From assembly GCA_043810345.1 (NCBI GenBank), contig JBDROF010000120.1, forward strand, positions 1 through 17,770: a stretch of DNA of 17,770 nucleotides. Direction: 5' to 3'. The stretch is from QYOJ01 sp043810345 (GTDB lineage Bacteria > Bacteroidota > Bacteroidia > Bacteroidales > FEN-979). Made by a program: the position numbers and the translations under genes. Of the stretch, positions 9,101 through 15,754 are shown piece after piece. The number at the start of each line of letters is the position of its first letter. The stretch's first letter is position 1. The notes below the pieces were generated by a model. That model was not told the DNA's origin. It did not search any database and saw only the letters and a program-made list of their open reading frames with translations.

Positions 9101-9723
9101 GGTGCATCTCCCGCATCACGGTCGCCACTGCCGATCAGGATCTTTGATGGATTGCTGTAATCCACTACAATGGCCGAAACTCCCAGGGTAGGAAGGGTAT
9201 CGGTGGTGGTGATCCAGTTGAGGCCCCCGTCGGTGGTTTTCCAGAATCCACCGGAAGGGGAACCGACAAAAAGGGTATTGGCATTGGTGGGATGAAAGGC
9301 GATGACATTCAGTCGTCCCAGACCCAGGTACCCTGCCGGTCCTGGGGAGGGAATCTGTGAGGGGCCGTACGAGATCCAGTTCCCGCCCACCGACTGGGTA
9401 TTATCCATAAAGGTTTCGTACGCTTTCAGTACCGCATCCGGAGCCGGTCTGGTACCATCGGGTGCCACCCGGCTCTGCATCATGTACTCCCAGCGTTTGA
9501 ATACTTTCCAGCCGCTGCTCCGCGTAACCGGGCGGTCCTCCCAGTAGAGGTTAAAGGCACGCTGAACCTGGAAAAAATTGACCGTTGGATCCTGCATCAT
9601 GTCGATCCAGTAAGGGTAATTTGTTGTGTCATTGGCTACGGACTGTGATCCGGGTTGCTGCTGAGCAGGGGACATCAGGGGAAAAAGGGTCCCAACCACA
9701 ATTAGGAGAAGATATTTTTTCAT
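6106..9723 (-). CDS. Multi-Asp-box beta-propeller protein with PKD, PKD-like and T9SS sorting domains
   Basis: This 1205-residue exported protein begins with a signal peptide (cleavage near AQQQ, residues 20-23). A region at about 33-118 contains GWKVFKRWEYMMQSR (71-85). A large propeller region (about 120-770) follows, with eight Asp-boxes: TTDGGLNW (163-170), SLDGGMTW (215-222), STDGGANW (258-265), SPDNGTSF (297-304), STDAGLNF (346-353), STNGGTSW (402-409), TTDGGTNW (451-458) and STNNGQSW (678-685). It closes with YGRGLWGSDMY, resembling VPS10/xyloglucanase-type propellers; no catalytic acid pair can be assigned from sequence alone. Then come a PKD domain (776-857, DFTDLSTGSPTAWSW), two PKD-like modules (860-947 and 951-1038), a beta module (1042-1112) and a T9SS sorting domain (1124-1205, IIPNPNNGQF). 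The left-edge gene is a paralog. The PKD plus two PKD-like block is shared with the neighbouring C25 peptidase. Function probably surface binding or polymer processing; substrate not inferable. Confidence 0.9.
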   Translation of the reverse strand: MKKYLLLIVVGTLFPLMSPAQQQPGSQSVANDTTNYPYWIDMMQDPTVNFFQVQRAFNLYWEDRPVTRSSGWKVFKRWEYMMQSRVAPDGTRPAPDAVLKAYETFMDNTQSVGGNWISYGPSQIPSPGPAGYLGLGRLNVIAFHPTNANTLFVGSPSGGFWKTTDGGLNWITTTDTLPTLGVSAIVVDYSNPSKILIGSGDRDAGDAPGLGVFKSLDGGMTWSASSTGMGNKTVGKILQHPTTSAIFLAATNSGVYRSTDGGANWTLSVSGNFKDLCFKPNDPNIVYGARGADFFRSPDNGTSFTQITSGLTSGQRGAIAVTAANPNYVYFVQSNSSSGFKGLYRSTDAGLNFTTRSTSPNILDWSCAGNGSGGQGWYDLAITANPTNAEVIYVGGINVWKSTNGGTSWAINSHWYGGCGVEEVHADCHFLTYSPVNGTLWACNDGGVYFTTDGGTNWTDRTETMTIGQIYKLGQSQTVKEKVINGFQDNGTYTYNASGWVQTGGGDGMECAVDYTNAAYTYFTIYYGDIFRLYNNGNQLKIAGNGTFGINESGAWITPFILSKSDVKMMFVGFKNVWRCNDVRSTNNLTWTKISNGLAGSNSNNMAVLEQSPANTAILYAARYDSKLFRTDNCMVSAPTWTDLTSSLPASGTPTDLAAHPTDQNTVYMTLGNNVYKSTNNGQSWTSITGNLPNIHMNSIAYNSNAPEGLYVGTDAGVYYKDQNTSGWVAFSDGLPANAEVTEVEIYYDNDSVSADVIRASTYGRGLWGSDMYTPYEADFTADSTTICQNLNVDFTDLSTGSPTAWSWSFPGGTPASSTSQNPQNIVYSTPGTYDVTLMTTWNSYTNSLTKSNYITVNAVPGTPAQPQGDTLLCENNSNTSYTTSSVANATSYTWQLTPDTAGALTPNDTTVVIDWNNTWTGFADLSVKATGNCGSSPFSPPLQIHIRPFPEQPAIPSGPTPLCQDSDSTSYTTGQALYALSYVWDLSPAAAGTVTGTDTVGTVTWNSSFTGLASVKVKSVNDCNESSWSDPFDITVNGYPVVALGPDTSITYLDTLVLDAGNPGSTYLWSSGATTQTINAYYKGDPYMSYWVDVTLAGCSASDTVIVYFTDPVFQADLDPGTRIRIIPNPNNGQFTLEISTENPGIASLELRDMTGRLVYEKSGLHLNGTLKLAVSIPAVQDGLYLFRLFHEDLLLIEKVIIFK

Positions 9724-9747
9724 AATCTGGGCAAATTACTTATAAAA

Positions 9748-9755
9748 CAAAGATA
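9748..9755 (-). promoter_or_regulatory. Possible Bacteroidota -7 box (TATCTTTG)
   Basis: On the minus strand TATCTTTG fits the TAnnTTTG -7 consensus of the Bacteroidota housekeeping sigma factor and lies 25 bases upstream of the start codon at 9723. No TTG is seen at the expected -33 spacing, so the call rests on one box and its position after the hairpin at 9832-9866. Confidence 0.35.
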
Positions 9756-9831
9756 GATATAAAAAGTTGCTTGTGGCGACGACTGTTGAAAAAAAGTAGG
9801 GATTAATGAAAAAACATGACCGGATTAATGA

Positions 9832-9866
9832 ATGAGGCTGTCTCAATGTTTTTGAGACAGCCTCAT
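9832..9866. terminator. Long-stem hairpin between the C25 peptidase and propeller genes
   Basis: A perfect 14-base stem (ATGAGGCTGTCTCA with TGAGACAGCCTCAT) encloses a 7-base loop, 44 bases beyond the stop codon of the peptidase gene at 9910. On the minus strand no immediate U-tract follows, although a T-rich stretch occurs about 20 bases further on. The sequence resembles GAGGCTGTCTC-type hairpins that I recall as common after genes in Bacteroidales. It probably ends or stabilises the peptidase transcript. Confidence 0.6.
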
Positions 9867-9909
9867 AGCATTATCCCTACGGTCAATAAATCGTATAAAG
9901 CCGATATAA

Positions 9910-12900
9910 TTACCGGTCGATCACCACGCGGATGATAGAGTTGCCTTTGTTTCCATCCACCTTCAGGTGATAGATGCCTTTGGGCAGGGAGGAGAGGTCA
10001 ACCGTCTTAGTCAGGTGGTGAAAAATGCTTACATTCTCTTCGGCGTATACCAAAGTGCCGAGAACATTGAAGATCTTGATGTTCACAACACTCTGTTCAT
10101 TGGTGTTCAGCACCAGGTTGAATTTTCCGGTATTCGGGTTAGGATAAATACGGATGTTGTAAGCATTGAACTCGTTGATGCCGAGGGTGTTTTTCACGGT
10201 TACTACCTTGGCGGGTGAGTAATAACCGCTACAATAATCCGAGTGACCGGCTACAGTGATGCTGGCATCTCCCCTGAAATCGGGATTCCAGGTAACCGTG
10301 GCAATGGTACTGTCGGAGTTTGCGGGTTCAATCGACCCGGCACTCTCCGGTTCCAGTATCCAGTCGTACCCGGTGGCACCGGTGAGCGGAGTTGTTTCAT
10401 ACTCGCTGCTGGTCACATCTTTGAGGTCAACCACATCCGGACCGCTGGGAGCAGATGCCGGTGCTGGTAGAATCTCATGGATGTAAAGCACGAGGGTTTC
10501 CGAGATACCGCCGTTGCCGCAGTCGTTGATTCCTCTGACACTAAGGGTAGCCTGTCCGGAGTAGGTTTCCGAGACATCCAGGGTGACCTCTGTGCCGGTC
10601 CCGTTGAGGTTACCTGCTTCACCAGGATCCAGGACCCATTCGTACGTGGTCGCTAGTTGGGCTCCATCCGTAGTAAAAATATTTCCGGTTGAAGTCTGGC
10701 AGAGGGTGGTATCTCCCTGCGGAGTAGCAGCCTGATCCGGTTTCCCATCGATGACAATATCTTTGACATGGGTATCGGTACAGATTCCATCGTTGGTTAC
10801 ACTCAGGGTCACGATATAGGTCCCTGCAACGGCATACACATGGGTAGGATTCTGCAGGGATGAGGTATCGTAGATACCGGAAACAGGATCGCCAAAATTC
10901 CACAACCATGCTGTAATGGTACCGCCGTTCGGATTCGAAAGATCGGTGAATTGAACAGGGATATCCTCACAGTACTGATCCTCTTCGAAGTCGGCTGTGG
11001 GGATACTGAATACGTGGATGTAATCCGATTTGGTCTCCGTTGCGGTGTCCCCGTTTTTAATCACTGTGAGAGAAACGAAATAGGAGCCGGCAGCTGCGTA
11101 CTCGATACCGGTTGGATTCTGTTCGGTAGAGCTGCCCGGTGTTCCGCCTTCAAAAGTCCACTCCCAGGTAGTTGGGCTTCCGTTGGAAAGATCGGTGAAA
11201 TCGACGGTGTTCCCGTTGCAGAGCACCGTCTGGCTGGCTTCAAAATCGGCGATCAGGATATCGGCTACTACCGGTACCAGATCCTCATAGCGGAAGCAGT
11301 TTTTCATGGTCACGACCACTTTTACATTGGTACCCGGAGGGAGGACCGGAATGGTCATGACAACGGGTGTAGTACCGGCGCCCCAGGCTGTGGCCAGGAG
11401 TTCACCATCGTTGCTCAGGGCGATAAAACTGCTGTCGGTGGCAGTTATTGTAAAAGTGGGGCTCCCATAAACAATCGCTGTATCATGGGTTATATCCAGG
11501 GTAGCGGGAACGGTATCATACAGGCAGGAGAAGGCATCGCCATGGTGGTGGAACAGATTGTAGGTCACCGCTTTGTTCCCGCTGTTGTATGGCCAGCCCG
11601 ACTGCCTCAGGAAGTATTTCCCGGCGGCATTACCAAAGGCAGGCAAGATGCCTCGGTGAGCCACTTCAGAAGCTTCAGCCGGCATAAAATCGGGCCACAT
11701 ATTGTCTATCAGGCCCCATACATAGGTGTCGTTCACAAACGAATAGGATATTTCAGATGCTCCTGTCACACTTAGGGCGCCTGAATTATAGCCGTTTTTA
11801 GTATGGCGGTGGAACTTCTCGGTGAAGCATTCGTTACCCCAGTTATATTTTCCGGTGAGGCAGTTGATGGAAAAGATATGGATCAACTTGGTGTTTGTCA
11901 ACTGGTTGATGTTACTGTTGCTGTAATAGGGCTCGCCCCAGAGGGTTTCGGCGCCATGGTCCCGATGCTGAAGAATAAAGGTGCCGGCGTTGATGGCATT
12001 GTTGATCATGGTGGAGTTGCCTCCCGACCAACCGCCCAGTTCCTGAGGAGTAGCTGGGATATACCCCAGACCGTTCGGGCCGAAGTAGTTCAACACGGTA
12101 TTGGTATTAGGGGCAGTGGACCAGGGATCCACGTTGGGATTCCCCTGATAGATCGCGTTAATACGCTTCGGCTGGCGTCCTTTAACGTACTTGAAATACC
12201 CTCCTACCACTTCAGAACAGATCTGAAACCAGCGTTCTGTTTGCCAGCCCAGGGCAGTAATCGGGTGGTTATAGAAAGCAGTATCTGTTTCCGGGTTTCT
12301 TTCGTAGCTGAGGAATTTGGTAATGAAAGTCGTAAGCTGGGCATCATTGTTCGCAGTCATCCGGGCAAAGATCACATCCGGCATCTGGTCATTATTGACA
12401 TCTGCATAGAGGTTATCAGAGACACAATAGTTATTCCAGATAGGAGAAATGACGGTGGAAGCGGCATTGGTTCCGTAATCGCCCAAAAGAAGACAAGCTG
12501 CCGGCGGTATACTCCATGTGTTATAGGCGTTGTTGATGAAGCCTTCGATGGCAGTGGTCGTGTTGCCTCCAACCTCGTCAAGGGTGAAAACTTTGGTAAG
12601 AATACCCTGTTCGTTCCGGAAACGGGCAATAGAGTCGGCCCATCTTACGAAATCTGCTCCGGTTGGGGAGATGATGATGTATTCACACTCCTCGTCTTCG
12701 GGGAAACTCTGAAGGGTTTGATTCATTCTCTCTGCATAATCAATGTTGGGCAGTGCAGAGTAGTTGAGCAACACATCAGACATCAGCCCGTCCCACCAGG
12801 GACTGCGCAGCCTGTCGTCGCCATATATGCCGGTTCCTCCTTCACAATCGATGGCAACACGCAGATCCCGGTACACAATCAGATCCTTGGTTACAGGGTT

Positions 12901-13422
12901 ATACTGGAACGGGGTGATCCCCAGGATCACAGCGTCGGCACCACGGATCTGGGTCACTTCAGAGAGGGTGACCGGTGATGCCGGGTAGAGGGCATCCTGT
13001 CCGTAGATATTCATGTTCTTGATGTACTGCAGCGGGTTGTCGTCATTTTCTGCTGGAATGACGGGAGCAGGCATTATCTCCACATTATGGATCACCTCCG
13101 TCTGCTGGCTGATGATCCTGAGACTGGGTACGGAACCTTGCGGGATGGCGATGTACCGTCCCCTTCCGGGCAGGTTGGGAGCCCCTGCATCATTGAACAG
13201 GAAGTTCCCTGGGAGCATGATGTTTTGCATCACCACCCCGTCAATAAACTGGTCTTCGATGGCGAACATGGGAACAGAGTAAACCACCTCAATGGCGGAG
13301 GATTCTGTTGCTACCAGGTTAAACCCGGCCTTTCCCCATGAATCGGAATAGGAGTACTGTTGTGCCTGGATACCGAACAATACAGTAAGCATCAGCGAAA
13401 GAAAAATAGTAACTTGTTTCAT
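9910..13422 (-). CDS. Gingipain-family (C25) cysteine peptidase with PKD/PKD-like modules and T9SS sorting domain
   Basis: The 1170-residue product is a secreted cysteine endopeptidase by family. It has a signal peptide (1 to about 20), an N-terminal region resembling the C25 propeptide (about 30-225, with the ITPFQYNPVTKDLIVYRDLRV block at 169-189), and a C25 catalytic domain (about 245-630). The expected dyad is present: His489 in QHRDHGAE and Cys521 in INCLTGKY. A beta domain (about 640-720) matches in position the Ig-like domain that follows the gingipain catalytic unit. Next are two PKD domains (724-805 and 808-892), two PKD-like modules (895-982 and 988-1076), and a type A T9SS sorting domain (1088-1170, RIYPNPNTGKF). 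The specificity pocket cannot be read, so Arg- or Lys-specificity is not claimed. It lies 72 bases after the smaller C25 gene and may be co-transcribed with it, although a -7-like box lies 42 bases before the start. Both catalytic residues are intact and no frameshift is seen. Confidence 0.92.
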   Translation of the reverse strand: MKQVTIFLSLMLTVLFGIQAQQYSYSDSWGKAGFNLVATESSAIEVVYSVPMFAIEDQFIDGVVMQNIMLPGNFLFNDAGAPNLPGRGRYIAIPQGSVPSLRIISQQTEVIHNVEIMPAPVIPAENDDNPLQYIKNMNIYGQDALYPASPVTLSEVTQIRGADAVILGITPFQYNPVTKDLIVYRDLRVAIDCEGGTGIYGDDRLRSPWWDGLMSDVLLNYSALPNIDYAERMNQTLQSFPEDEECEYIIISPTGADFVRWADSIARFRNEQGILTKVFTLDEVGGNTTTAIEGFINNAYNTWSIPPAACLLLGDYGTNAASTVISPIWNNYCVSDNLYADVNNDQMPDVIFARMTANNDAQLTTFITKFLSYERNPETDTAFYNHPITALGWQTERWFQICSEVVGGYFKYVKGRQPKRINAIYQGNPNVDPWSTAPNTNTVLNYFGPNGLGYIPATPQELGGWSGGNSTMINNAINAGTFILQHRDHGAETLWGEPYYSNSNINQLTNTKLIHIFSINCLTGKYNWGNECFTEKFHRHTKNGYNSGALSVTGASEISYSFVNDTYVWGLIDNMWPDFMPAEASEVAHRGILPAFGNAAGKYFLRQSGWPYNSGNKAVTYNLFHHHGDAFSCLYDTVPATLDITHDTAIVYGSPTFTITATDSSFIALSNDGELLATAWGAGTTPVVMTIPVLPPGTNVKVVVTMKNCFRYEDLVPVVADILIADFEASQTVLCNGNTVDFTDLSNGSPTTWEWTFEGGTPGSSTEQNPTGIEYAAAGSYFVSLTVIKNGDTATETKSDYIHVFSIPTADFEEDQYCEDIPVQFTDLSNPNGGTITAWLWNFGDPVSGIYDTSSLQNPTHVYAVAGTYIVTLSVTNDGICTDTHVKDIVIDGKPDQAATPQGDTTLCQTSTGNIFTTDGAQLATTYEWVLDPGEAGNLNGTGTEVTLDVSETYSGQATLSVRGINDCGNGGISETLVLYIHEILPAPASAPSGPDVVDLKDVTSSEYETTPLTGATGYDWILEPESAGSIEPANSDSTIATVTWNPDFRGDASITVAGHSDYCSGYYSPAKVVTVKNTLGINEFNAYNIRIYPNPNTGKFNLVLNTNEQSVVNIKIFNVLGTLVYAEENVSIFHHLTKTVDLSSLPKGIYHLKVDGNKGNSIIRVVIDR

Positions 13423-13463
13423 GATCTTAGATTAATTGGTTTCGTTTTGATTTAGGTAGCATG

Positions 13464-13471
13464 CAAAAATA
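13464..13471 (-). promoter_or_regulatory. Possible -7 box (TATTTTTG) upstream of the larger C25 gene
   Basis: The minus strand reads ATATTTTTGCAT here, matching TAnnTTTG, 42 bases before the start codon at 13422. The same ATATTTTTGCAT string stands 40 bases before the gene starting at 17284. No -33 TTG is found at standard spacing. The shared string and spacing are the best argument that it is functional. Confidence 0.4.
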
Positions 13472-13494
13472 TGAATTTTCTTTGAAAAAGATAA

Positions 13495-15594
13495 TTAATG
13501 TATGATTAGTTTACTGGTTTTGACCCCCGAAACTGTCTCAATGCTGACCAGGTATATCCCTGAAATTAAACCAGTCAGATCCAGCTGGCAACGGTTCGTG
13601 GCACCCTGGCGATCATTGAACCGGGAACGGAGCACCACCTGACCAAGCGTGTTGGAAAGGGTTATCTCCGCATCGACAGCGAGTGGTCCTTCAACACTCA
13701 CCAGCATACGATCGCTTGCCGGATTGGGATAAAGGCGCATGGAGGTTTCGGCCTGCACTTCCGGAACACCTACAGGCGGTTCATCGGTCCAGATCTCCAT
13801 GGCCGGATCCCCGAACACATTGCAGCAGTAAAAACACCAGCGCAGGGCGCCGGGCTCCCACTGCCCGGGGGCTGTGACCCAGGGAGCCGTTTTGATCTTG
13901 GAGATCATCTGGGTCTCTCCGATTCGTTTGTAGGAGATGGTGTCGTTGTACAGGGCGCTCACAAATTCCCGGTGCAGGTGTTCGGAGGGTCCTTCGGTTT
14001 GTCCTTCATTGAACCAGCCATACCGGGAGTTAAATACCCCGCCGGCCAGGAAGTTCTCAATAGTGACAGCCTTTTCCGCTATGCAATCGTCTTCGTCAAA
14101 GGCCCCGCACAGGCATCCTTGTGTATAGAGGAGGGTATAGTTGTGGTCCTCCCCGTTGACCTGTGAAAAGTTCTGATTGGTGATGTCCCAGATGTAGAGA
14201 CGCATCATGTACATCGAGTTGCTGTGTCCGAGGTGATGGATAAAGGATTTCCCCAGGTTGATTTCATTCAGGAGCGTTCCCGGATCCCAATAGAAGATGT
14301 AACCCGGAGAGATGAGGGTATCGTACAATTTGACGATCGTATTTTCCGCTGAAGGGATGCCGTGGGTAAAATACCCGTTGGCTGTCTGATCATCGATCAA
14401 CAGGTCCATGAAGTCACCACCGAAGGTTAATGGGTTGTCCCAAAGATGTTCTCCTACCATCAGGGGCTGCTGTAACTCTCCAAGCACCGGATCAACCTGG
14501 TAGGAGATACTCTTTTGGATCATATTTTGCAATTCGGTTTCAGTACTGAAAGGATACCTGGTTACTGCCACTTCCGGAAGCAGGTCATCCTCCCCCGGTT
14601 CTCCCCAGAGGTTGTTGCCGTTATTGTTCCAGGTCCCGTCCAGTGCCGAGTAGTAGAGGTCTGAAGGGATGTTGGAATCCTCGTAGATGCTGGACGACTG
14701 AACCTGACAGTAAAAGCCCCGGTAAGGGACCAACTCGGCATCACCTCCCAGCAGGACGAACTCCACTCCGTTTGTCTGGTACTCCTGAATGATGAAGTTC
14801 CGGATCTGTTCCTGGAGATCCTGACCTGGCATGGTAGTGCTAATGGTTTGGGTGATTACCACCTGACTCGTCATCCCGTGGTTCTGGTAGTGGTCGATCA
14901 GAGCCTGGAATGAGTCACTAAAGGACTGGGAGGTAATGAGCAGGATCTGATAATTGGTTTTCAACGGAACCCTGACCGGATAGTCCTCAGCTGCCTCCGG
15001 GTTTTGAGCCAGGGAATGCAGGTGTCTGGTGGTGGTTGCGGAGGAGGAATGGTTCTCCATGGCCCGGATGGCCTGTGGATTCGGGGCCGAGTGGACCCGG
15101 ACCGTCACTTTCCGGTAGTAGGAGAGTGTTCCCCGGGCGGGATTGTACCTGATTGGCGTGAAAGAGGATAGTGCTATGGCAAATCCGTTCAGGTACTGGG
15201 TGGTCAGGTGACCTGCCGGGTTCAGAGGGTAATCCCGGTCCTGCCTGTAGGTATCCTTATCCTGGATAAAACTTCCTGAGACACCTTCAGACAGTGGTCT
15301 GACATGCTGTTGAGGGAAAAGAATGAAGCTTCCGGGGATATCCTGTTCCATTTCCCTGATGACCTCAATGGAGGTCGTTTTTTCACCGGGAGGAAGAATC
15401 AGGGCAACCGCCTGGTAAGGCAGAACCGGTTCACCAGGCAAGCCACTCGATTGGGTCCCGGGGAAGGTAAGCAGGTGGTAGCAGCCGGTTTGCGAAAGCT
15501 GATAATCAGAGAAATGAAAGGTTTCTTCGACAACCTGTGAAAACAAAAAAGAGGTCGCGAAGCAGGCGAATACGATGAGAATAAGTTTTTTCAT
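13495..15594 (-). CDS. Compact gingipain-family (C25) cysteine peptidase with T9SS sorting domain
   Basis: The start is set at the ATG at 15594 (699 residues), because MKKLILIVFACFATSFLFSQ is a typical signal peptide; the frame also opens at 15654, but that would bury the signal sequence. Residues about 21-205 resemble a C25 propeptide (NGFAIALSSFTPIRYNPARG, 136-155). The catalytic domain (about 212-603) includes VEFVLLGGDAELVPYRGFY (277-295), His457 in HHLGHSN, Cys494 in TQGCLCGAFD and the late GDPAME motif (595-600). Only about 15 residues separate this from the T9SS sorting domain (about 617-699, LYPNPASDRM), so the Ig-like domain of classical gingipains is missing. Cysteines are unusually dense: C494, C496, C504, and a CxxCC cluster at 587-591. 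The gene follows a terminator and a TACCTTTG -7-like box, suggesting its own promoter, and precedes the larger C25 gene by 72 bases. Substrate specificity unknown. Confidence 0.92.
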   Translation of the reverse strand: MKKLILIVFACFATSFLFSQVVEETFHFSDYQLSQTGCYHLLTFPGTQSSGLPGEPVLPYQAVALILPPGEKTTSIEVIREMEQDIPGSFILFPQQHVRPLSEGVSGSFIQDKDTYRQDRDYPLNPAGHLTTQYLNGFAIALSSFTPIRYNPARGTLSYYRKVTVRVHSAPNPQAIRAMENHSSSATTTRHLHSLAQNPEAAEDYPVRVPLKTNYQILLITSQSFSDSFQALIDHYQNHGMTSQVVITQTISTTMPGQDLQEQIRNFIIQEYQTNGVEFVLLGGDAELVPYRGFYCQVQSSSIYEDSNIPSDLYYSALDGTWNNNGNNLWGEPGEDDLLPEVAVTRYPFSTETELQNMIQKSISYQVDPVLGELQQPLMVGEHLWDNPLTFGGDFMDLLIDDQTANGYFTHGIPSAENTIVKLYDTLISPGYIFYWDPGTLLNEINLGKSFIHHLGHSNSMYMMRLYIWDITNQNFSQVNGEDHNYTLLYTQGCLCGAFDEDDCIAEKAVTIENFLAGGVFNSRYGWFNEGQTEGPSEHLHREFVSALYNDTISYKRIGETQMISKIKTAPWVTAPGQWEPGALRWCFYCCNVFGDPAMEIWTDEPPVGVPEVQAETSMRLYPNPASDRMLVSVEGPLAVDAEITLSNTLGQVVLRSRFNDRQGATNRCQLDLTGLISGIYLVSIETVSGVKTSKLIIH

Positions 15595-15674
15595 AGACAC
15601 AAGATGTGGTTTAAAGCTGAAACAGGTTGGCCGGTTCAAAGTAAAGACAACCAACCGTGTTATTTGGTTGCCTG

Positions 15675-15682
15675 CAAAGGTA
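15675..15682 (-). promoter_or_regulatory. Possible -7 box (TACCTTTG) for the compact C25 gene
   Basis: The minus strand reads TTTGTACCTTTGC, a very typical Bacteroidota -7 context. It lies 81 bases upstream of the chosen start at 15594, just past the terminator of the preceding gene. It gives a 5' leader of roughly 75 bases. A -33 TTG at standard spacing is not seen because that position falls in the terminator arm. Confidence 0.45.
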
Positions 15683-15698
15683 CAAATTCTAAGAAAAG

Positions 15699-15734
15699 AA
15701 AAAGAGGATGTAGCAACTTATACATCCTCTTTTT
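15699..15734 (-). terminator. Rho-independent terminator after the Omp28-like gene
   Basis: A perfect 14-base stem (AAAAAGAGGATGTA with TACATCCTCTTTTT) encloses an 8-base loop, 20 bases beyond the stop codon at 15755. In the minus direction the second arm runs into TTTTTCTTTTCTT, a good U-tract. It separates the Omp28-like gene from the peptidase genes. The A-run on the other side could allow weak function in both directions. Confidence 0.85.
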
Positions 15735-15754
15735 GAATTCGTTATCGAAGTGTA

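Noticed and set aside
2597..9723. Calling the Asp-box proteins sialidases
   Set aside because: Asp-boxes only show the propeller fold; no FRIP motif or arginine triad pattern could be identified.
6106..9723. Tandem DNA repeats or a CRISPR-like array in the propeller gene
   Set aside because: The repetition is at protein level (Asp-box turns with degenerate codons and uneven spacing), not a regular DNA repeat array.
10951..11775. 274-codon plus-strand open frame over the PKD region of the C25 gene
   Set aside because: Fully antisense to well-supported PKD and peptidase coding sequence, with no family signature.
11803..12978. 391-codon open frame on the plus strand, antisense to the larger C25 gene
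   Set aside because: It lies wholly inside a gene with an intact catalytic dyad and clear domains. Its translation has no recognisable domain and no start-region support; it is a shadow of GC-rich coding sequence.
15595..15654. Upstream in-frame ATG at 15654 for the compact C25 gene
   Set aside because: It would place 20 polar residues before a perfect signal peptide; the ATG at 15594 gives a normal exported protein and leaves room for the -7-like box at 15675-15682.
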